13,859 nucleotides of DNA from Dactylosporangium sp. AC04546 (GTDB taxonomy: Bacteria > Actinomycetota > Actinomycetes > Mycobacteriales > Micromonosporaceae): contig NZ_JAHYSG010000187.1 in the NCBI RefSeq assembly GCF_022095675.1, positions 1 through 13,859 on the forward strand. Reading direction: 5' to 3'. The translations under genes and the position numbers were made by a program. Below, one piece after another: positions 7,160 to 13,793 of the stretch (the stretch's first letter is position 1; each line of letters begins with the position of its first letter). Under the pieces are notes generated by a model that did no database searches, was not told the origin of the DNA, and saw only the letters and a program-made list of their open reading frames with translations.

Positions 7160-7968
7160 TAGTCCTTGCGAGCGACGACGGCGAATCCGAGCGCGTCACC
7201 TTCGGGGACGGTCGCGCCGTCCCGCTCCGGCCGCCAGTCCCATGGCGAGACGATGCCCGGCTCGAGCGGGGTGAGGTCGCCGAGGAGCCGCTCGATCTCC
7301 TGGCGGGTGCGCAGGATCAGCGGGTTGGGCGACTTGCGGTACATCTCCCAGGCCTCGGCCTCGGCGGGCGTGAGCTCGCGGTCGAGCCCGGCGTGGGAGA
7401 GCACGAGGTGGCTGCCCGGGACCCCGGCGGCGGCGTAGCCCGCGACGATCTCGGCCGGGTGGTCCTCGTCGGGCACGAAGTGCAGCACGGCGACGAGCAG
7501 GAAGGCGACCGGCCGGCTGAAGTCGAGCAGCCCGCGCACCTGCGGCTGGGCCAGCACGTCGGCCGGGTTGCGCAGGTCGCCGGCGACGACCGCGGTGCCC
7601 GGCACGTCGGCGAGGATCAACCGGCTGTGTGCGACCGCGACCGGGTCGTGGTCGACGTAGACGACCTTGGCGTCGGTGATGCCGGCGTCGGCGAGCACCT
7701 CGTGGACGTTGCCGACGGTCGGGATGCCCGAGCCGAGGTCGAGGAACTGGCGGATGCCGAGGTCGGCCAGTGTCGCCACGGCGCGGCGCAGGAACGCCCG
7801 GTTGCTGCGGACCAGCGGGACGACCGAGGGCATGGCCTTGAGGACCTGCTCGGCGAAGGCGCGGTCGGCGGCGAAGTTGTGCGAGCCGCCGAGGTAGTAG
7901 TCATAGACGCGGGCCACGCTCGGTCGCTCGGAGTCGACGTCTGCGGGGGCCCAGCTCGGTCGCTCCAC
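7159..7968 (-). CDS. SAM-dependent methyltransferase, DUF574 family (269 aa)
   Basis: This family is abundant in actinomycetes and marked by ARVYDYYLGGSHNFAADR near the N-terminus, seen here at about residues 19-36. The SAM-binding Rossmann motif is FLDLGSGIPTVGNVHEV, followed by VVYVDHDPVAVAHS (acidic residue for the ribose) and AVVAGDLRNP. Length is normal for the family. Substrates are mostly unknown, so I infer only a SAM-dependent transfer. The start is GTG 7966-7968 with GAGGAG (minus strand, 7978-7983) nine bases upstream, a good ribosome binding site. Its stop TAG overlaps the GTG of the c-di-GMP gene by one base (TAGTG), so the two are co-translated. The 92 bases upstream hold the nucleotidase terminator and a short T-tailed hairpin. 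Confidence 0.92.
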   Translation of the reverse strand: MERPSWAPADVDSERPSVARVYDYYLGGSHNFAADRAFAEQVLKAMPSVVPLVRSNRAFLRRAVATLADLGIRQFLDLGSGIPTVGNVHEVLADAGITDAKVVYVDHDPVAVAHSRLILADVPGTAVVAGDLRNPADVLAQPQVRGLLDFSRPVAFLLVAVLHFVPDEDHPAEIVAGYAAAGVPGSHLVLSHAGLDRELTPAEAEAWEMYRKSPNPLILRTRQEIERLLGDLTPLEPGIVSPWDWRPERDGATVPEGDALGFAVVARKD

Positions 7969-7984
7969 AGATCAACACTCCTCG

Positions 7985-8005
7985 AAAAAACGTCGGCGTC
8001 GCCGA
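7985..8005 (-). terminator. Short hairpin with six-T tail in the methyltransferase leader
   Basis: On the minus strand TCGGCGACGCCGA is followed by CG and six T residues (A-run at 7985-7990 on the plus strand). The T-run lies one base upstream of the GAGGAG ribosome binding site. The stem is only about 5 bp with a 3-base loop. It may be a second weak terminator for the nucleotidase transcript or a leader element of the methyltransferase gene. Confidence 0.4.
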
Positions 8006-8035
8006 GCATACGTGTGGGCGAGCGGGAGCAAAACC
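8005..8035 (-). promoter_or_regulatory. Possible promoter of the methyltransferase/c-di-GMP operon
   Basis: On the minus strand TATGCT (8005-8010) could be a -10, with TTTGCT (8030-8035) as a poor -35 about 19 bases upstream of it. This overlaps the nucleotidase terminator stem. It is listed because the operon must start somewhere in this 92-base gap; the match to consensus is weak. Confidence 0.22.
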
Positions 8036-8052
8036 CGCCGCTCGCCCACACG
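8011..8052 (-). terminator. Intrinsic terminator-like hairpin of the 5'-nucleotidase gene
   Basis: A perfect 15-bp stem (CGTGTGGGCGAGCGG at 8011-8025, complement at 8038-8052) with a 12-base loop starts 8 bases past the nucleotidase stop codon on the minus strand. There is no T-run directly after it, but a short T-tailed hairpin follows within 6 bases. Confidence 0.82.
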
Positions 8053-8060
8053 GGTACTGA

Positions 8061-9905
8061 TCAGGCGATACGCGTGATGCGGTTCTGCGGGCCGGGCGAG
8101 ACCGGCCCCGCGCCGAGGTACGACACGAGCGCGTCGATGTCGAAGCCCGGAGCGGTGACGCGACCGGTGCCCTTCGCCAGGTTGGTGAACCCGTCACCAC
8201 CGTTGGCGAGGAAGTCGTTCGTCGTCACCAGGTACGTGGCCGCGGGGTCGATCGGCGTGCCGTTGAGCCGGACGTCGCTGACCTTGGAGCCGGGCGCCGC
8301 GGAGGCGCTGTAGGTGTAGGTCAGGCCGGCCGACACCTGCAGGATGCGCTGGACGGTCTGCCCGCCGAAGCCGACGAACTGCTGCTCCAGCACGTCCTTG
8401 ATCTGGGCGCCGGTGAACGACTGCGTCACGACCAGGTTGTTGAACGGCTGGACCGTGAAGCACTCGCCGTAGGTCACCTGGCCCGGCGCCTCGCCACCGG
8501 GCGAGTTCGCGTACGTGATAGCCGCGCGGATGCCGCCCGGGTTCATGAACGCGATCTGTGCGCCGGCCGACTGGGTGTAGGCCAGCTGCGCGTCGGCGAT
8601 CACGTCGCCCGCCGAGGACTCGCCGGCGGCGGTCGTCGACGTGGTGATGTCGGCGGTGATGCTGCCGACGACCTTGTTCGCGATCGGCGCGACGGCGGTG
8701 CGGTACTTGTCGGCGATCTTCTTGACCTTCGGGTCGACCAGGTCCGGGTTGCGGACCGGGACGCCGTTCTCGATCTTCCAGGTGCCGTCCGGGTTCTTCA
8801 CGCCGTTCTCGACGATCACGTTCGTGGCCGTCGCGTCGACGAACTTGCGGGTCTTCTTGTCGAACGTGACGCGGACGTCGGTGACGAGCGTGCCGGCCGT
8901 GCCCGCGCTGGTGACGAGCGTGCTCTCGCCGGACGAGTTCGGCAGCTCACACGTGTAGAAGCGGTGGGTGTGGCCGGAGATCACGACGCCGTACGCCGGG
9001 TCGAGACCCTTGACGATGTCGGTGATCGGGCCGGCGAAGTTGGCGCAGCCGGACGGGTCCAGCGGCGCGGGCGGGCTGGACTGGGCGCCACCCTCGTGGA
9101 TCAGGAGCACCATGGAGCGGATGCCGAGCCACTTGAGGATGGTGGCGTACTGGTTGGCCGTCTCGACCTCGTCCTTGAAGTCGACGGTCTTGATGCCGGC
9201 CGGGTTCACGATGCCCGGCGTGGCCTCGAGGGTCATGCCGACGTACGCGACCGGGACGTTCTCGTAGAAGCGGATCGTGAACGGCAGCAGGATCGGCAGG
9301 CCGTTCGACTTGTTGGTGACGTTGGCGGCGAGGTACGGGAAGTTCGCGCCCGAGAAGCCGTCGCCGTCCTGGCAACCGTCGGTCGGGTGGCACCCGCCGA
9401 ACTGGATGCGCTTGAGCTCGGTGACGCCCTCGTCGAACTCGTGGTTGCCGACCGAGGAGATGTCGACACCCATCTTGTTCAGGACCTCGATCGCCGGCTC
9501 GTCGTGGAACGCGGCGCTGACCAGGGGCGTGGCGCCGATGCTGTCACCGGCGACGACCGTGTCGCTGTAGCGGACGCCGTCCTGCGTGGCGGCGTTGCGC
9601 AGCTTGGTCAGGTACGTGCTGAGGTACTCGGCGCCGCCCGCGGGCGTGCCGTTGATGAGCCCGCCACTGCCGGTGGGCGGGTCGATGTTGCCGTGGAAGT
9701 CGTTGAACCCGAGGATCTGTGCCTTGGCCGTCGGACCCGTCTTCTGGGTGAACGAGACCTTGGCCGGAGTGAGCGGCGTCCACCGGTCGGTGCCTTCGGC
9801 GGTGCCAGTCTTTGCCAGGGGTAACAGGGCGACGACCGCGACGGCGAGAGCCGGCACCGCGAGGTGCTGAGCAAATCGCCAGCCGCGAGCGCGGGGCTGG
9901 GCCAT
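8061..9905 (-). CDS. Secreted 5'-nucleotidase/UshA-like metallophosphoesterase (614 aa)
   Basis: The start is ATG 9903-9905, right after AAAAGGAGAGATC; a longer in-frame start at 9944 would place the signal peptide internally. The signal sequence is RARGWRFAQHLAVPALAVAV followed by VALLPLA, with cleavage probably near TGTAEG. The metallophosphoesterase domain carries ILGFNDFHGNID (Asp and His ligands), VVAGDSIGATPL, SSVGNHEFDEG and VISGHTHRFYTCE. The C-terminal 5'-nucleotidase domain carries SSAGDVIADAQL, FMNPGGIRAAI, NNLVV and TNDFLANGGDGF. This is the normal two-domain layout and length. It should dephosphorylate nucleotides outside the cell and release nucleosides and phosphate. There is no LPXTG or C-terminal helix, so it is probably released. 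It is a single-gene unit, divergent from the GH16-like gene and ended by its own hairpin. I saw no clear Pho box in the 209-base upstream gap. Confidence 0.93.
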   Translation of the reverse strand: MAQPRARGWRFAQHLAVPALAVAVVALLPLAKTGTAEGTDRWTPLTPAKVSFTQKTGPTAKAQILGFNDFHGNIDPPTGSGGLINGTPAGGAEYLSTYLTKLRNAATQDGVRYSDTVVAGDSIGATPLVSAAFHDEPAIEVLNKMGVDISSVGNHEFDEGVTELKRIQFGGCHPTDGCQDGDGFSGANFPYLAANVTNKSNGLPILLPFTIRFYENVPVAYVGMTLEATPGIVNPAGIKTVDFKDEVETANQYATILKWLGIRSMVLLIHEGGAQSSPPAPLDPSGCANFAGPITDIVKGLDPAYGVVISGHTHRFYTCELPNSSGESTLVTSAGTAGTLVTDVRVTFDKKTRKFVDATATNVIVENGVKNPDGTWKIENGVPVRNPDLVDPKVKKIADKYRTAVAPIANKVVGSITADITTSTTAAGESSAGDVIADAQLAYTQSAGAQIAFMNPGGIRAAITYANSPGGEAPGQVTYGECFTVQPFNNLVVTQSFTGAQIKDVLEQQFVGFGGQTVQRILQVSAGLTYTYSASAAPGSKVSDVRLNGTPIDPAATYLVTTNDFLANGGDGFTNLAKGTGRVTAPGFDIDALVSYLGAGPVSPGPQNRITRIA

Positions 9906-9918
9906 GATCTCTCCTTTT

Positions 9919-9950
9919 GGAAGGACGCATGCGTCGATCGCCATCCTTCC
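9919..9950 (-). promoter_or_regulatory. Inverted repeat abutting the nucleotidase ribosome binding site
   Basis: GGAAGGA (9919-9925) and TCCTTCC (9944-9950) form a 7-bp inverted repeat. Nested beside it is a perfect 12-bp palindrome, GACGCATGCGTC (9924-9935). The structure touches the AAAAGGAG ribosome binding site (9911-9918). It could be an operator or an mRNA leader hairpin; no regulator is identifiable. Confidence 0.4.
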
Positions 9951-10080
9951 GTGATCGTCGATCCTGCGCGAGCGTCCGCGGTCGACAGCTCAGTGTCCTC
10001 AGGGTTACAGCGAGGGTCGCGCGTCCGATCGTCGTCCGCTTTGTACCGGTCGAGCGGTCGATATTCACGATCCGCAACCC

Positions 10081-10108
10081 TGCGCATCCGCAAGGTATCC
10101 GGTAGGTT
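10081..10108 (+). promoter_or_regulatory. Probable leaderless promoter of the GH16-like gene
   Basis: TAGGTT (10103-10108) fits the actinobacterial TAnnnT -10 and ends exactly six bases before the GTG at 10115, so transcription would start at the start codon. TGCGCA (10081-10086) is a poor -35 with 16-base spacing. The absence of a Shine-Dalgarno sequence before the GTG agrees with a leaderless mRNA. Confidence 0.5.
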
Positions 10109-10114
10109 GCGAGC

Positions 10115-11014
10115 GTGTACCCCTCGGTGCCCGCCCGGTTGACGACCCTGCTCGTCGTCGCCGTGACCACCGTGTTCGCCGCTCCCGTGCCGGCGCGGGC
10201 CGGCGATCCGGTCGGCTGGACGCCGGTCTTCTCCGATTCGTTCGACGACGCCGGCGCGCTGCCGGCGGGGTGCTCGGCCTACGAGGACGGCGCGTCGTTC
10301 CGGCGTGAGGCGGTCACGGTCTCGGACGGGCGGTTGCGGCTGGCCCTGCGCCGCGCCAGCGGCGGATACGTCACCGGGGAGCTGCGGTGCCCGGGGGTGG
10401 CCCAGCAGTACGGCCGCTACGAGTTCCGCGCCCGGGTCCCGGTCGGCGCCGGGATCGAGTCGACGGTGCTGCTGCGGCCGGTGGACGGCGCCGCCGCAGA
10501 CCACGCGTCGGAGCTGTCGCTGGTCGCGGCGGACGGGCAGGACCAGGCCTTCGTCAGCAACGGGGATGGCCGTGGTACCTCCACGAAGACGCTGACCGGG
10601 AAGTTCCGCGACTGGCACGTGTACGTGATCGAGTGGGCGCCGTCAGGCTTCCGGGTGACCGTCGACGGCACCGAGCGGCTGGCCGACCCCGCCGTCTCCA
10701 CCGCGCAGCGCTGGTTCGGCTTCGCGGTCACGACCGGCGCGCGGGCCGGCACCCCGGGCCCGTCGACGCCGCTGCCGGCCGAGTTCCAGGTCGACTACCT
10801 GCGCATCTGGGCCTTCACCCCGGTCTCCTCGGCCCCGCCGCCGACCGCCTCACCGTCCATTGTGGATGGCTCGCTGCGCCCGCCCGGCGGCCCCACGCAC
10901 CGTTGGTCGATGTGGCTGGCCGTCGCCGCGGCGGCGATGGTCGGGGTCGCGCTGGTCGCCCTGGTGATCCACAAGACCCGCCCGCACCGCCCGCCGTCCT
11001 CCCACCGTCGCTGA
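10115..11014 (+). CDS. Membrane-anchored GH16-like (concanavalin-fold) protein with degenerate active site (299 aa)
   Basis: An N-terminal signal peptide (LTTLLVVAVTTVFAAPVPARA) leads into a GH16-like beta-sandwich: FSDSFDD, VSDGRLRLALRR, GELRCP, YGRYEFRARVPVGAGIES, DWHVYVIEWAPSGFRVTVDG and FQVDYLRIW are the usual family landmarks. The catalytic motif, normally E-x-D-x-x-E, reads E-L-S-L-V-A (Glu133, Ser135, Ala138). The nucleophile position is kept, but the Asp and the acid/base Glu are lost. A C-terminal helix (about 264-286, WLAVAAAAMVGVALVALVIH) with a basic tail anchors it in the membrane, giving a type I topology. It is probably a carbohydrate-binding surface protein, not an active glycanase; this is inference. 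The GTG start is supported by the signal peptide and by a -10 box placed for a leaderless transcript. Its stop codon lies inside the first unit of a 14-bp repeat array. Confidence 0.8.
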   Translation: MYPSVPARLTTLLVVAVTTVFAAPVPARAGDPVGWTPVFSDSFDDAGALPAGCSAYEDGASFRREAVTVSDGRLRLALRRASGGYVTGELRCPGVAQQYGRYEFRARVPVGAGIESTVLLRPVDGAAADHASELSLVAADGQDQAFVSNGDGRGTSTKTLTGKFRDWHVYVIEWAPSGFRVTVDGTERLADPAVSTAQRWFGFAVTTGARAGTPGPSTPLPAEFQVDYLRIWAFTPVSSAPPPTASPSIVDGSLRPPGGPTHRWSMWLAVAAAAMVGVALVALVIHKTRPHRPPSSHRR

Positions 11015-11133
11015 TGCACCGACCTTGATGCATCAGTCTTGATGCATCGCTTCGGATGCATCGGCCTTGATGCGTCGTTTTTGATCCATCAGGCCTGATT
11101 CATCAGATTTGATGCATCAACGCTGATGTGCCA
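11011..11133. repeat. Array of nine 14-bp units with palindromic YTGATGCATCR core
   Basis: Each unit is an 11-base core plus a 3-base variable spacer in strict 14-base register. Cores start at 11011, 11025, 11039, 11053, 11067, 11081, 11095, 11109 and 11123. The best copies read TTGATGCATCA (units 2 and 8); others differ at one to four positions. The central TGATGCATCA is a perfect 10-bp palindrome. Spacers (acc, gtc, ctt, gcc, ttt, ggc, gat, acg) are not conserved. The array starts on the stop codon of the GH16-like gene and ends 97 bases before the epimerase gene. Confidence 0.93.
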
Positions 11134-11230
11134 CGGTCGCGCCGCGCCAACCGCCTTTGTTCGCGGCGGGCGAATCCGCCGCGCGCGAACGGACCCACCG
11201 ATCGCTGCGGCGAGCGACGAGGATCGGGCG

Positions 11231-12220
11231 ATGAAGATGCTTGTTCTCGGGGGAACCGTGTTCCTCGGGCGGGCCGTCGCCCGCCAGGCCCGCGACGCCG
11301 GGCACGACGTTGTGTGCGCCGCCCGCGGGGAGTCCGGCGAGCCCGTCGAGGGGGTCGCGTTCGTTCGCGTCGACCGGGACCGGCCCGACGGGCTCGACGC
11401 GCTCGACGGCACCTTCGACGCGGTCGTCGACGTCGGGCGCAGGCCGAGCCACGTGCGGCACGCGGCCGAGTCGCTGCGCGGCCGGGCGGGGCACTACACG
11501 TTCGTGTCGAGCTGCTCGGTCTACGCCGACGCGGCCACTCCGGATCAGACGGTGGCGACCGCGCCGGTCATGGCGCCGGCCGAGCCGGGCTTCGACGACC
11601 CGTCGGCGGACGCGGAGACGTACGGCCGCTGCAAGGTCACCTGTGAAGATGTCGTTACCGGCACATTTGGTACCGAATCCGCCTTCATCTGCCGGGCGGG
11701 GCTCATCGTCGGCCCGGAAGACCCGACCGGGCGTTTCGACTACTGGGTGCGACGGCACGCGCGCGGTGGCGAGATCCTGGCCCCCGGTGCGCCCGAGGAG
11801 CGCGTCCAGCTGATCGACGTGCGCGACCTCGCCGACTGGATCATCCAGGCGGCCGAACGCGGGCTGGCCGGCACGTTCGACGCGATCGGCGCTCCGGTCA
11901 CCCGCCAGGAGTTCCACGCGGGGCTGGCCGAGGGCGCACCCTCGGCGCACGAGCTGACCTGGATCCCACAGGAGTTCCTGGTGGAGCGCGAGGTGGCGCC
12001 CTGGTCCGGGCCGCGGTCGCTGCCCCTGTGGCTGCCGCTGCCGGAGTACGGCGGGTTCCTGACCCGGGACGCCGGCCCGTCACTCGAGGCGGGGCTGCGG
12101 ACCCGCCCGCTGGCCGAGACGGTGGCCGATACACGCGCCACGCTGCGTGACGAACCGCACAGAATCGGCCTGACCGAGGAGGAGGAAGCCGGGCTGTTGC
12201 GGGAATGGCACGCCCAGTAG
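11231..12220 (+). CDS. NAD(P)-dependent epimerase/reductase, extended SDR family (329 aa)
   Basis: The start is ATG 11231 with GAGGA (11219-11223) seven bases upstream. An upstream in-frame ATG at 11126 would read through the repeat array and is rejected. The Rossmann dinucleotide motif is at the very N-terminus (MKMLVLGGTVFLGRAVARQA, GGTxFLG form). The active-site Ser strand YTFVSSCSVY and the catalytic YxxxK pair (TYGRCKVTCE) are present. A later VQLIDVRDLADWI segment is typical of atypical/extended SDRs that act on nucleotide sugars or similar substrates. The C-terminal part (WIPQEFLVER, then LPLWLPLPEYGGFL) resembles actinobacterial epimerases of unknown substrate. It is cytosolic and appears monocistronic: a repeat array lies upstream and a 395-base gap downstream. 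Family assignment is firm; the substrate is not known. Confidence 0.88.
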   Translation: MKMLVLGGTVFLGRAVARQARDAGHDVVCAARGESGEPVEGVAFVRVDRDRPDGLDALDGTFDAVVDVGRRPSHVRHAAESLRGRAGHYTFVSSCSVYADAATPDQTVATAPVMAPAEPGFDDPSADAETYGRCKVTCEDVVTGTFGTESAFICRAGLIVGPEDPTGRFDYWVRRHARGGEILAPGAPEERVQLIDVRDLADWIIQAAERGLAGTFDAIGAPVTRQEFHAGLAEGAPSAHELTWIPQEFLVEREVAPWSGPRSLPLWLPLPEYGGFLTRDAGPSLEAGLRTRPLAETVADTRATLRDEPHRIGLTEEEEAGLLREWHAQ

Positions 12221-12364
12221 GCGGTGGGCGGCGTCATCCGGTCGGCATATCGACAGGTCACGAGGCGCGTCGATTTCTCATCCTTCAGCGCGTTTTGCCT
12301 GTCGCCGGGCCGACTGTTGCCGATGAACCCCGGTGATCCCGGGCCCAACTGCCGCCGTTCCCAG

Positions 12365-12391
12365 GGAACTCACAGCGAGTTTAGGCGTCTG
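12365..12391 (+). promoter_or_regulatory. ECF-sigma-type promoter-like site 1 for the sigma-factor gene
   Basis: GGAAC (12365-12369) is followed after 16 bases by CGTCT (12386-12390, context GGCGTCTGA). The AAC -35 and CGTC -10 pair with 16-17 base spacing is characteristic of extracytoplasmic-function sigma promoters. The transcript would have a leader of about 215 bases. Confidence 0.5.
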
Positions 12392-12430
12392 ACGGGCAGG
12401 AATACCACGTATCACTTGTTGCAACCGAAG

Positions 12431-12458
12431 CGAACCGGAGCAGCCTCCAGAGCGTCTA
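12431..12458 (+). promoter_or_regulatory. ECF-sigma-type promoter-like site 2 for the sigma-factor gene
   Basis: CGAACC (12431-12436) is followed after 16 bases by CGTCTA (12453-12458). It has the same AAC/CGTCT architecture as the site 66 bases upstream. In Streptomyces coelicolor the comparable gene hrdD is known to be transcribed by the ECF factors SigE and SigR, which makes the pair plausible here. Confidence 0.5.
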
Positions 12459-12556
12459 GGTAAGTGGTGCAGCTCTCAGGGGTCGTCACCGAATCGCCCC
12501 TGCGGGCGGAATTCGGAACGCCATCTGACGGTTGTGTAGGGGGCATACCCGGGGGG

Positions 12557-12582
12557 CACCCGTTTTAGCAGGGTGAAACGGG
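12557..12582 (+). promoter_or_regulatory. Leader hairpin with two exclusive pairings before the sigma-factor gene
   Basis: CCCGTTT (12559-12565) can pair with AAACGGG (12576-12582). The overlapping CACCC (12557-12561) can pair with GGGTG (12571-12575) instead. The element ends about 17 bases before the GGGGAGGGG ribosome binding site. A regulatory role is untested and may be chance in GC-rich sequence. Confidence 0.3.
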
Positions 12583-12615
12583 GAAGGCGAAGGATGGACG
12601 GGGAGGGGCCCGAAG

Positions 12616-13560
12616 GTGGAGAACGTGAAAGTGGAGATGCGACCCGACACCGGTGCCGAGGAGCGGGACCTTGTCGGCGTGTACCTGCATGAGATCTCCC
12701 GCACGCCGCTGCTCGACGCCGCTTCTGAGGTCGAGCTGTCCAAGGCGGTCGAGGCCGGGCTCTACGCGGAGCACCTGCTCGAATCCGAGCAGCTGCCCGA
12801 CGGAGTGACCGCCGCCGAGCTGCAGCGGCTGGTCGCCGAGGGTGAGCGCGCGAAGGACCGGTTCATCCGGGCCAACCTGCGGCTGGTGGTCTCGATCGCC
12901 CGTCGTTACGTGCGGTCCGGCATGCCGATGCTCGACCTCATCCAGGAGGGCAACACCGGCCTCGTGCGGGCGGTCGAGAAGTTCGACTACGTGCGTGGAT
13001 ACAAGTTCTCGACATATGCGACGTGGTGGATCCGCCAGGCGATCAGCCGGGCGATCGCGCAGCAGGAGCGCACGGTCCGGCTGCCCGTCCACCTCGTGGA
13101 GGACGTCAACCGGATGCGCAACGTAGCGCGTCAGCTCACCCGCGAGCTGGGCAACGAGCCGGAGCCGGAGCAGCTGGCCACCGCGCTCGGCGTGCCGGTC
13201 GAGCGGGTGCATGAGCTCATGCGGTGGTCGCAGGACACCGTTTCGCTGGACACCCCGGTGGGTGACGACGGCGACACCAACCTGGGCGACCTGGTGGCCG
13301 ACTCCGACGCCCCGTCGCCGGAGGACGTCGTCCTGGCCGCACTGGAGCGCCAGCGGATCGAGGGCCTGCTCAACCACCTGGACGACCGCTCGGCGGGCAT
13401 CATGCGGGCCCGCTACGGCTTGGAGGACGGCCGCGAGCACTCGCTGACCGAAGTGGCGACCCGCTTCTCCCTGTCGCGCGAGCGCATCCGCCAGCTGGAG
13501 ATCCAGGCCCTGGGCCGGCTCCGCGAGCTGGCCCGCGCCGAGGGCCTCCAGGCCGCGTAA
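12616..13560 (+). CDS. Group 2 RNA polymerase sigma-70 factor, HrdD/SigB type (314 aa)
   Basis: Region 1.2 ([16 protein letters not shown]) opens the protein, and region 1.1 is absent. Region 2 is nearly canonical: [56 protein letters not shown] (the -10-binding 2.3-2.4 helix). Region 3 follows ([15 protein letters not shown]), and region 4.2 has the -35 helix-turn-helix ([20 protein letters not shown]). Length and order fit non-essential group 2 factors related to actinobacterial HrdD/SigB rather than the primary sigma. It directs core polymerase to housekeeping-like promoters under particular conditions. The GTG at 12616 is chosen because GGGGAGGGG (12599-12607) sits eight bases upstream; GTG 12631 or ATG 12637 are possible and would only remove a few residues. 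No anti-sigma gene is adjacent. ECF-type promoter-like sites upstream suggest control by envelope or redox stress. Confidence 0.93.
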   Translation: MENVKVEMRPDTGAEERDLVGVYLHEISRTPLLDAASEVELSKAVEAGLYAEHLLESEQLPDGVTAAELQRLVAEGERAKDRFIRANLRLVVSIARRYVRSGMPMLDLIQEGNTGLVRAVEKFDYVRGYKFSTYATWWIRQAISRAIAQQERTVRLPVHLVEDVNRMRNVARQLTRELGNEPEPEQLATALGVPVERVHELMRWSQDTVSLDTPVGDDGDTNLGDLVADSDAPSPEDVVLAALERQRIEGLLNHLDDRSAGIMRARYGLEDGREHSLTEVATRFSLSRERIRQLEIQALGRLRELARAEGLQAA

Positions 13561-13581
13561 CCCCCAACACCTACGACTCGA

Positions 13582-13615
13582 AACGCCCCGGCCCAGCCTC
13601 GCTGGCCGGGGCGTT
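13582..13615 (+). terminator. Intrinsic terminator-like hairpin after the sigma-factor gene
   Basis: A perfect 12-bp stem (AACGCCCCGGCC at 13582-13593, complement at 13604-13615) with a 10-base loop lies 21 bases after the stop codon. The loop can pair further through AGC/GCT. A short T-containing stretch (CCTGTTTG) follows. Confidence 0.85.
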
Positions 13616-13654
13616 CGCCTGTTTGCCACCTCCGCAGGCAGGCGCGCTGCGTGA

Positions 13655-13714
13655 TCCCATGATCATGGGAAGGATCCGGCTGTCATGGCAGCCAGATGTT
13701 TCCCTTGATCATGG
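13655..13714. repeat. Two CCWTGATCATGG palindromes
   Basis: TCCCATGATCATGGGA (13655-13670) is a perfect 16-bp palindrome. CCTTGATCATGG (13703-13714) repeats its core with one mismatch, 46 bases further on. They differ from the TGATGCATCA family nearby. The role is unknown; intergenic protein-binding sites or dispersed repeats are possible. Confidence 0.7.
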
Positions 13715-13793
13715 ACGGCCCGCGGGGGTGCCCGCCTCGCGGCGTCGAACGGTCAGGCCCCGCCGCCCCGCGGTGGTGCCGCCACTCCTGCCC

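Larger units (their letters stand above)
12221..12615 (+). other. 395-base non-coding region upstream of the sigma-factor gene
   Basis: No convincing gene is present; the open frame at 12224-12463 has no ribosome binding site and no recognisable protein features. The region holds two ECF-type promoter-like sites, a hairpin with alternative pairings near the sigma-factor ribosome binding site, and GC lower than its surroundings in 12361-12480. I see no clear terminator for the epimerase gene. Confidence 0.6.

Noticed and set aside
9906..9944. Upstream ATG at 9944 as start of the 5'-nucleotidase
   Set aside because: It would add 13 residues before the signal peptide and include the ribosome binding site AAAAGGAG, which clearly serves ATG 9903-9905.
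9906..10114. Pho box or riboswitch between the nucleotidase and GH16-like genes
   Set aside because: I found no pair of GTTCACC-like direct repeats and no recognisable riboswitch core.
11011..11133. CRISPR array
   Set aside because: Units of 14 bases with 3-base spacers are far too short, the repeats are imperfect, and no cas genes are present.
11126..11230. Upstream ATG at 11126 as start of the epimerase
   Set aside because: The extension lies partly in the repeat array and precedes a Rossmann motif that is normally at the N-terminus; GAGGA is correctly placed for ATG 11231.
12224..12463. 79-codon frame in the gap upstream of the sigma-factor gene
   Set aside because: No ribosome binding site, no recognisable sequence, codon use unlike neighbours, and it overlaps the promoter-like sites.
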